A DNA stretch of 37,080 nucleotides from NCBI GenBank assembly GCA_024638325.1, contig JAHEKM010000004.1, positions 15,380-52,459 on the forward strand. Reading direction: 5' to 3'. The position numbers were made by a program, and so were the translations under genes. Numbering within the stretch: the first letter of the stretch is position 1; each line of letters starts with the position of its first letter. Under the pieces are notes generated by a model. The model saw only the letters and a program-made list of their open reading frames with translations, ran no database searches and had not been told where the DNA came from. Below, piece by piece: positions 33,200 to 37,080 of the stretch. The DNA comes from Gemmatimonadota bacterium (GTDB lineage: Bacteria; Gemmatimonadota; Gemmatimonadetes; Longimicrobiales; Gaopeijiaceae).

Positions 33200-34005
33200 G
33201 TCGGCCCGGGAAGCGCCAACAGATCGACGTGTCCGACGGTCAGGCGCGCTTCCCCGGCCGCCAAGGCTGTGAGGCGGCGCTCGGCCCATCGGCGGACCCA
33301 CGTCTCGTCGTCGGGGTCGAGTTCGATGACGGCGTCGATCCAGCCACCGATGAGTAACTCCACGAGGTCCACGTCCCCCGGCGCGAGCTCCCAAGGGCTC
33401 GGCGCCAACCACGTCTGATAGCCGCGTTCCTGGAAGAGGTGCTCCGCGGTCCGCCCTGCGGTGGGTCCCAGCGCCGCTCCGAGCCCCTTGTCTCTCCTCT
33501 GGTGCTCGTTGAGCGCCTCGCGCACGCGCACGTCGTGGGGGTCGGGCGTCCCGTGCCACACGATGGCACCGTCGTAGGAGAGCGCGAAGAGCGCGCCACA
33601 AGAGTGGGCCACGCACGCGTCGGTGAGGGACGCCAGCCAGGGCTCGGAGACCAGATCGAGGAGGGCCGAGCCCGTCACCAGATCCGACTGCGCGACCTCG
33701 GCGAGGCCCTCCTCGGCGAGGTCGCCGTGAATCGTGCGCACCGACTCTACGCCCGCCACGCCGGGTACCGAGGCTCGCTCGAGCAGCTCCTGGTCGTGGT
33801 CGACCAGCGCCCACGTGCGCGCCCCCGGAAGCTCGGGAGCCAGATAGCGGAGGTTGGAGCCGGTGCCGCACCCTAGGTCGAGGATCCGGGAGCGCTCGCT
33901 CTCCGTCCACCAGGCTTGCAGAGGCTCCAGGAGCTCCCGCGCCCGGGATCGATGGTCCACCGGCTCGCGAACCTCGAGCCAAGTCGGGTCGAACGCTTCG
34001 CTCAT
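33196..34005 (-). CDS. Class I SAM-dependent methyltransferase
   Basis: 269 residues. Motif I ILDLGCGTGSNLRYLAPELP is followed by the acidic WALVDHDQELLERA (motif post-I) and then DLVTGSALLDLVSEPWLASLT, where methyltransferases usually hold motif II. The C-terminal half includes LFALSYDGAIVWHGTPDPHDVRVREALNEHQ and AEHLFQERGYQTW. This tail is typical of a group of SAM proteins adjacent to glycosyltransferase genes, but I cannot name a characterised member. Both ends overlap neighbours by 4 nt, so it is translated as part of the reverse arm. The substrate is unknown. Confidence 0.86.
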   Translation of the reverse strand: MSEAFDPTWLEVREPVDHRSRARELLEPLQAWWTESERSRILDLGCGTGSNLRYLAPELPGARTWALVDHDQELLERASVPGVAGVESVRTIHGDLAEEGLAEVAQSDLVTGSALLDLVSEPWLASLTDACVAHSCGALFALSYDGAIVWHGTPDPHDVRVREALNEHQRRDKGLGAALGPTAGRTAEHLFQERGYQTWLAPSPWELAPGDVDLVELLIGGWIDAVIELDPDDETWVRRWAERRLTALAAGEARLTVGHVDLLALPGPT

Positions 34006-35063
34006 GAGGTCAGCTCGGTCACGGCCTCGGCGAAGGCGGTAATCGAGTCAGCCCAGGTGGGCAGCCCCGCCGCGTGCCGCCGTGCCGCCGCCGCGAGCCG
34101 GTCACGGACCGACGGGTCGTCCGCGAGGAGCTTCCGTAGTGCGCCCGAGAAGGCGACTGGATCGCCCGGCGCGACGAGCAGTCCGGCCGTATGGGGCACC
34201 GTGAAGGGGATCGCCCCACCCGTGGTGCTCACCACCGGCAGGCCATGGGCGAGCGCGTCGGCCAGCGCCATCCCGTACCCCTCGTAGTGCGACGCCAACA
34301 CGAACGCCGAGGCTCCGCGGTACAGCTCGCCGAGGCCTTGGCCCAGACGCTCCCCGACGAACGTGATGCGGCTCTCGAGCCCGTGCTCGGCGACGGCGCT
34401 CAGAACGCTACGCGCGTGTGCGGGGTCGCGGTCGGCGGAGCCGGCGCACATGCACGTCCACTCGAGGTCGGCCACGCCGGCGAGGGCCGCGACCAGCACG
34501 TCGTAACCCTTCCTGGGTGTCAGGCTCGCCACCGAGAGCAATAGGGGAGGAGCGCCGGGTGGCGGCCCCTCCGCCGGCGGTACGCGCTCCGTGCCTGGCA
34601 GGACCACGCGGACCCGCTCTGGACTCACTCCGTACGTCCCGATCGTCTCCATGGTGAACGGGCTGGAGACGATCACGCCGGCGCACGGCACGAGCGCGCG
34701 ACGTTCGCTCTCACGGAAGCGAGCAGACTCCGCGGGCGAGATGCCCGTCTCCTCGGCGAGCGGATGGTGCAGCATCGACACGATACGCAGGCGATGGCCG
34801 TGCTCCTCCAAAGGCTCCGGCGCGCCGCCCATGGCGAGTCCGTCGATCACGATGGCCGTGCCGTCGGTCAAAGAGCCCAACATGGCGGACAGCGACGCCC
34901 GGGCCTCGGCGTCCGGATCGGGGAAGCTCCCTGCCAGGTCGTGGACCTGGACTTCCCATCCGAGCTGACGGAGGCCAGCGACCATGTGGCCGTCGTAGAC
35001 GTAGCCGCCTGTGAGTTGGTCCAGCGGACCGGGGACCGCGAAGTGCAGTTTGGCTCGGCTCAC
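34002..35063 (-). CDS. GT4 family glycosyltransferase
   Basis: 353 residues from a GTG at 35063 inside a GTGA overlap with the PTPS-like gene. The N-terminal domain begins [31 protein letters not shown], with a gly-rich acceptor loop. The C-terminal domain carries [20 protein letters not shown] and [29 protein letters not shown]. In the EX7E motif the second Glu is Asp (EGYGMALAD), a conservative change that other active GT4 proteins also show. Donor and acceptor are unknown. With the GT2 fusion, the CgeB-like enzyme and the GT4-deacetylase it makes four glycosyltransferase domains in the cluster. Confidence 0.88.
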   Translation of the reverse strand: MSRAKLHFAVPGPLDQLTGGYVYDGHMVAGLRQLGWEVQVHDLAGSFPDPDAEARASLSAMLGSLTDGTAIVIDGLAMGGAPEPLEEHGHRLRIVSMLHHPLAEETGISPAESARFRESERRALVPCAGVIVSSPFTMETIGTYGVSPERVRVVLPGTERVPPAEGPPPGAPPLLLSVASLTPRKGYDVLVAALAGVADLEWTCMCAGSADRDPAHARSVLSAVAEHGLESRITFVGERLGQGLGELYRGASAFVLASHYEGYGMALADALAHGLPVVSTTGGAIPFTVPHTAGLLVAPGDPVAFSGALRKLLADDPSVRDRLAAAARRHAAGLPTWADSITAFAEAVTELTS

Positions 35064-35458
35064 ACCGGCCCTTCGTAGCTGCCCCACGCCACGTGGGACT
35101 CGTGAAGCGTCACGCATACCGCTGCGAGCCCACGCGCGCCCTCTCCCAACTTGCCTTCGCGCGCCGCGCCCACGATGCGCTCCTGGATCTCCCGGGCGAG
35201 GAACTCCGTGGTCGTGTTCTGGCCCTCGAAGACCGGCTCATCGTCCAGGTTGCGGTAGTTCATGTCCTCGAGAATCGACCCGAGCAGCTCCGAGGCGAGC
35301 CCGATGTCGACCACGAGGCCGTCGCTGTCGAGTTCGGCGCGCCGGAAGGTGGCGTCCACCACGTACGTCGCGCCGTGGAGTCGCTGTGCGGGACCGAAGA
35401 TCTCGCCTTCGAAGCTGTGAGCGATCATGAAGTGGTCGCGGACGTTCAGGCTGTACAT
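35060..35458 (-). CDS. 6-pyruvoyl-tetrahydropterin synthase/QueD homologue lacking catalytic residues
   Basis: 132 residues, the usual length of the T-fold PTPS/QueD family. MIAHSFEGE keeps the first zinc-type His (His14), but the C-x3-HGH motif has become A-x3-HGA: Cys to Ala24 and the last His to Ala30. The catalytic Asp-His pair (DHHYLND in E. coli QueD) is NYRNLDD here, so Asp to Asn67 and His to Tyr68. The pterin-anchoring Glu120 in [11 protein letters not shown] and the NTTTEFLA segment are retained. This matches the published description of Streptomyces coelicolor SCO6650, a PTPS homologue without zinc or catalytic triad but with a pterin-type pocket. It probably binds or acts differently on a pterin-like ligand. 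It lies between the MDR dehydrogenase (39-nt gap) and the GT4 (4-nt overlap). Confidence 0.88.
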   Translation of the reverse strand: MYSLNVRDHFMIAHSFEGEIFGPAQRLHGATYVVDATFRRAELDSDGLVVDIGLASELLGSILEDMNYRNLDDEPVFEGQNTTTEFLAREIQERIVGAAREGKLGEGARGLAAVCVTLHESHVAWGSYEGPV

Positions 35459-35497
35459 CGGGCGCTCGCGGAAGGGGTGTGAGGGTGTCGCAGCAAG

Positions 35498-36475
35498 TCA
35501 TGCATATCGAATGCGGTGGCACAGGGCACCAGCGGGATCCTGGCTCAGCGAAGCCAGAGTGCGGGGCAGGTCGTCGAAGTCGCTCTCGCCCGAGATCAGG
35601 ACGTCGAGCCGGTCGTCCAGGAGCAGCTCGAGCGCCCGCTCCAGGCGCCTCCGGTGGTCCCAATCATGACACATGTGTGGCGGAATGTGACCGACCTGGC
35701 TGCTCTTGAGGGTGAGGCGTCGTGAGTGGAATGCCTCGCCGAGAGGGACGGCCACAGCTCGGTTGCCGAACCAACTGAGCTCCAGGACCGTCGCTTCCAT
35801 GCCGGCCGAGGCCAGGGCGGTGCGGAGTCCGGCTTCGGAGCCGCTCGCGTGGACGACGACGTCGGCGTCGGCGCCTGCGGGTGACTCGAGCATGAAGGTG
35901 AGTCCGAGTGCTCGCGCGACCTCTCCGCGGCTCGGGTCGATATCGTGTACGACGACCTCTGCACCGCCCAGGGTCGAGCAGAGGTGGGCGGTGAGCAGCC
36001 CCACCACGCCAGCGCCGACCACGACCACCCGCTCCCCGCCCTCCAAGCGGGCGTCCCACAAGGCGTTGAGCGCCGTCTCCATGTTGGCCGCCAGCACGGC
36101 GCGCCCCGCCGGAAGGCCTGTCGGGAGGGGGACCACGGCCTCCATCGGCACGCGGTAGAGATCCTGATGCGGATAGAGGCAGAAGATCGAGTGGCCGAGC
36201 AGCGGCTCCGGGCCCTCCACGACTTCGCCGACGCTCGAGTACCCGTACTTCACCGGCGCGGGGAAGTCGCCTTCTTGGAACGGCGCGCGCATCGACTGGC
36301 GCTCCGACTCGGGCACCTCTCCGCGGAAGACCATGGACTCGGTGCCCCGGCTGATCCCGCTGAATCGGGCACGCACGAGTACCTCCCCCTCTTGCCGGGG
36401 TGCGAGGGCGGCGGCCACGATCTCACCCTGGCCCGGTGACCGGATCCAGAACTGTCGGGCTGTAGTGGTGTCCAA
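35498..36475 (-). CDS. Medium-chain dehydrogenase/reductase without catalytic-zinc cysteine
   Basis: 325 residues starting at a TTG at 36475 with a GAGG-like site just upstream. The N-terminal catalytic domain has SGISRGTESMVFRG where zinc alcohol dehydrogenases have CGxCGTD, so the usual zinc Cys is Ser39, and the four-Cys structural zinc loop is absent. The nucleotide-binding domain begins VVVVGAGVVGLLTAHL with acidic HDID at the end of the second strand, favouring NAD(H). This SGIS(R/T)GTE form is seen in BchC-like and related small-molecule oxidoreductases. It presumably oxidises or reduces an alcohol or C=C in the product. It is the first gene of the reverse arm. Confidence 0.88.
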   Translation of the reverse strand: MDTTTARQFWIRSPGQGEIVAAALAPRQEGEVLVRARFSGISRGTESMVFRGEVPESERQSMRAPFQEGDFPAPVKYGYSSVGEVVEGPEPLLGHSIFCLYPHQDLYRVPMEAVVPLPTGLPAGRAVLAANMETALNALWDARLEGGERVVVVGAGVVGLLTAHLCSTLGGAEVVVHDIDPSRGEVARALGLTFMLESPAGADADVVVHASGSEAGLRTALASAGMEATVLELSWFGNRAVAVPLGEAFHSRRLTLKSSQVGHIPPHMCHDWDHRRRLERALELLLDDRLDVLISGESDFDDLPRTLASLSQDPAGALCHRIRYA

Positions 36476-36508
36476 AGTGACCTCGGGTCTCTATTCGTAG
36501 CGCGGGCC
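36476..36508. promoter_or_regulatory. 33-nt divergent gap with back-to-back -10-like elements
   Basis: Only 33 nt separate the TTG start of the dehydrogenase from the ATG of the CDP-alcohol phosphotransferase on the other strand. A small inverted repeat CTATTCGTAG (36491-36500) reads TATTCGT on one strand and TACGAAT on the other, and either could serve as a -10 element. Any promoters would have to reach into the coding regions, and transcripts would be nearly leaderless. Confidence 0.35.
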
Positions 36509-37080
36509 ATGGCGATCGCAAACCAGCAGAACCTCGCCGACCAGGCGACTGCTTCGGCACCGGGCGTTCTGGCCGACCTGGGAGTCGGGCTGATCTCGGC
36601 GCTCGTGATGGTGGCAGGAAGCTGGTGGCTCCTCGGTCTGACTGCCAGCTACGTCCTCGTGGGTGCGGCTCTGTATGTGGCGCTCGCGCTGATCGTCGCC
36701 TTCGCAAAGCGCGACGGCTTCCCGCGCCCGGGCATCGGGGCAGCCAACCGCGTCACGCTCGGGCGCGCCGTCCTCGCCCTGCCCGTGCTGGCGCTCGCGG
36801 TCTACCCGGGTGCGCTCGGGGTCGGCGGTCGCTGGTGGGTCATCCTACTGTCGACGCTCGTCCTCGTTCTGGACGGGTTCGACGGCCGGGTCGCGAGGCG
36901 CTCGGGTACCGAGACCGCGTTCGGCGCGCGCTTCGACATGGAGCTCGATGCCGCCCTCCTCATGGCGCTCTCAGTCCTCGTTTGGCGGGGCGGGCGAGTC
37001 GGTGTGTGGGTTCTGCTCATCGGGCTCATGCGCTACGGCTTCGTCGTCGCGGGGTGGGTGATGCCGGCTCTGGCCGCCGA
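36509..37080 (+). CDS. CDP-alcohol phosphotransferase family membrane protein (3' partial)
   Basis: The frame from the ATG at 36509 is open to the window end; at least 190 residues are visible and the C-terminus is missing. Several hydrophobic helices surround a perfect CDP-alcohol phosphotransferase motif: Asp122, Asp125-Gly126, Ala129-Arg130, Gly139, Asp143 and Asp147, matching DxxDGxxAR...GxxxDxxxD. These enzymes displace CMP from a CDP-activated lipid or alcohol to form a phosphodiester (phosphatidylglycerophosphate, phosphatidylinositol phosphate and others). The longer N-terminal extension of two helices before the motif is unusual for PgsA. Its place next to the reverse arm suggests that the cluster's product is linked through a phosphodiester to a lipid or polyol; the acceptor is unknown. 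Confidence 0.88.
   Translation, partial: MAIANQQNLADQATASAPGVLADLGVGLISALVMVAGSWWLLGLTASYVLVGAALYVALALIVAFAKRDGFPRPGIGAANRVTLGRAVLALPVLALAVYPGALGVGGRWWVILLSTLVLVLDGFDGRVARRSGTETAFGARFDMELDAALLMALSVLVWRGGRVGVWVLLIGLMRYGFVVAGWVMPALAA

Noticed and set aside
18029-36475. Ordinary riboflavin, folate/tetrahydrobiopterin or queuosine operon
   Set aside because: No RibD deaminase, RibE, RibH, FolE, QueC, QueE or QueF is present; the RibB domain and PTPS homologue have lost their catalytic residues.
1-37080. Mobile elements, CRISPR arrays, tRNA or rRNA genes
   Set aside because: No transposase, integrase, direct-repeat array or RNA gene structure was recognised on either strand.

Overview
The window is about 37 kb of GC-rich DNA (roughly two-thirds G+C) from a bacterium. 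Secreted proteins with Sec signals, a lipoprotein c-type cytochrome, diderm-style ABC exporters and several protein types common in Gemmatimonadota (a small secreted PPGHMPxPGxCRVWY protein, secreted TPR and M20 proteins) suggest Gemmatimonadota or a related soil/marine phylum. That assignment is inference; no rRNA or universal marker gene is present. No tRNA, CRISPR array, insertion sequence or phage gene was seen.

Left part (1-18 kb), ordinary accessory and housekeeping genes. A signalling operon comes first: a PAS-GGDEF-EAL protein cut by the window edge, a membrane PAS-PAS histidine kinase and an overlapping single-domain response regulator. Then come a PLP-dependent decarboxylase with its own promoter, a minus-strand pair of secreted alpha/beta hydrolases (an esterase and a haloalkane-dehalogenase-like protein) and a small secreted protein. 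A minus-strand operon follows: rhodanese, ABCG-type ATPase, permease and a membrane-anchored unknown. A divergent DUF2892 membrane protein, a TetR regulator, a TPR protein/cytochrome c pair, an M20 peptidase and an LtaS/MdoB-like membrane sulfatase-fold protein complete this part.

Right part (18.0 kb to the window end), a dense biosynthetic cluster. The forward arm (18029-32319) is an unbroken run of ten genes, most joined by 4-nt overlaps: a GTP cyclohydrolase II fused to a decayed RibB domain; a glycosidase-like/GT2/membrane fusion; an ABC exporter; a GT-B glycosyltransferase; a GT4-PIG-L deacetylase fusion; a Trm112-type methyltransferase; a second methyltransferase; a secreted EEP-family phosphodiesterase-like protein; an FkbM methyltransferase; and a creatininase-RibD reductase fusion. 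It meets tail-to-tail, with a 65-nt coding overlap, a reverse arm (32255-36475): a UPF0104 membrane protein, a methyltransferase, a GT4, a 6-pyruvoyl-tetrahydropterin-synthase (PTPS) homologue lacking the catalytic residues, and a medium-chain dehydrogenase without the usual zinc ligand. A CDP-alcohol phosphotransferase begins 33 nt away on the other strand and runs off the window.

Reading: the cluster looks like an uncharacterised pathway that takes GTP through a pyrimidine or pterin-like intermediate, using GTP cyclohydrolase II, a creatininase-fold amidohydrolase and a RibD-type reductase. These last two are the families of ArfB and ArfC in archaeal flavin/F420 synthesis. The intermediate would then be glycosylated, deacetylated, methylated and exported or attached to a lipid. 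No deaminase, lumazine synthase, riboflavin synthase, FolE or QueC/E/F is present, so riboflavin, folate and queuosine are unlikely products. PTPS and GTP cyclohydrolase II homologues known from Streptomyces coelicolor (SCO6650, SCO6655) may belong to a related locus. The product is unknown.
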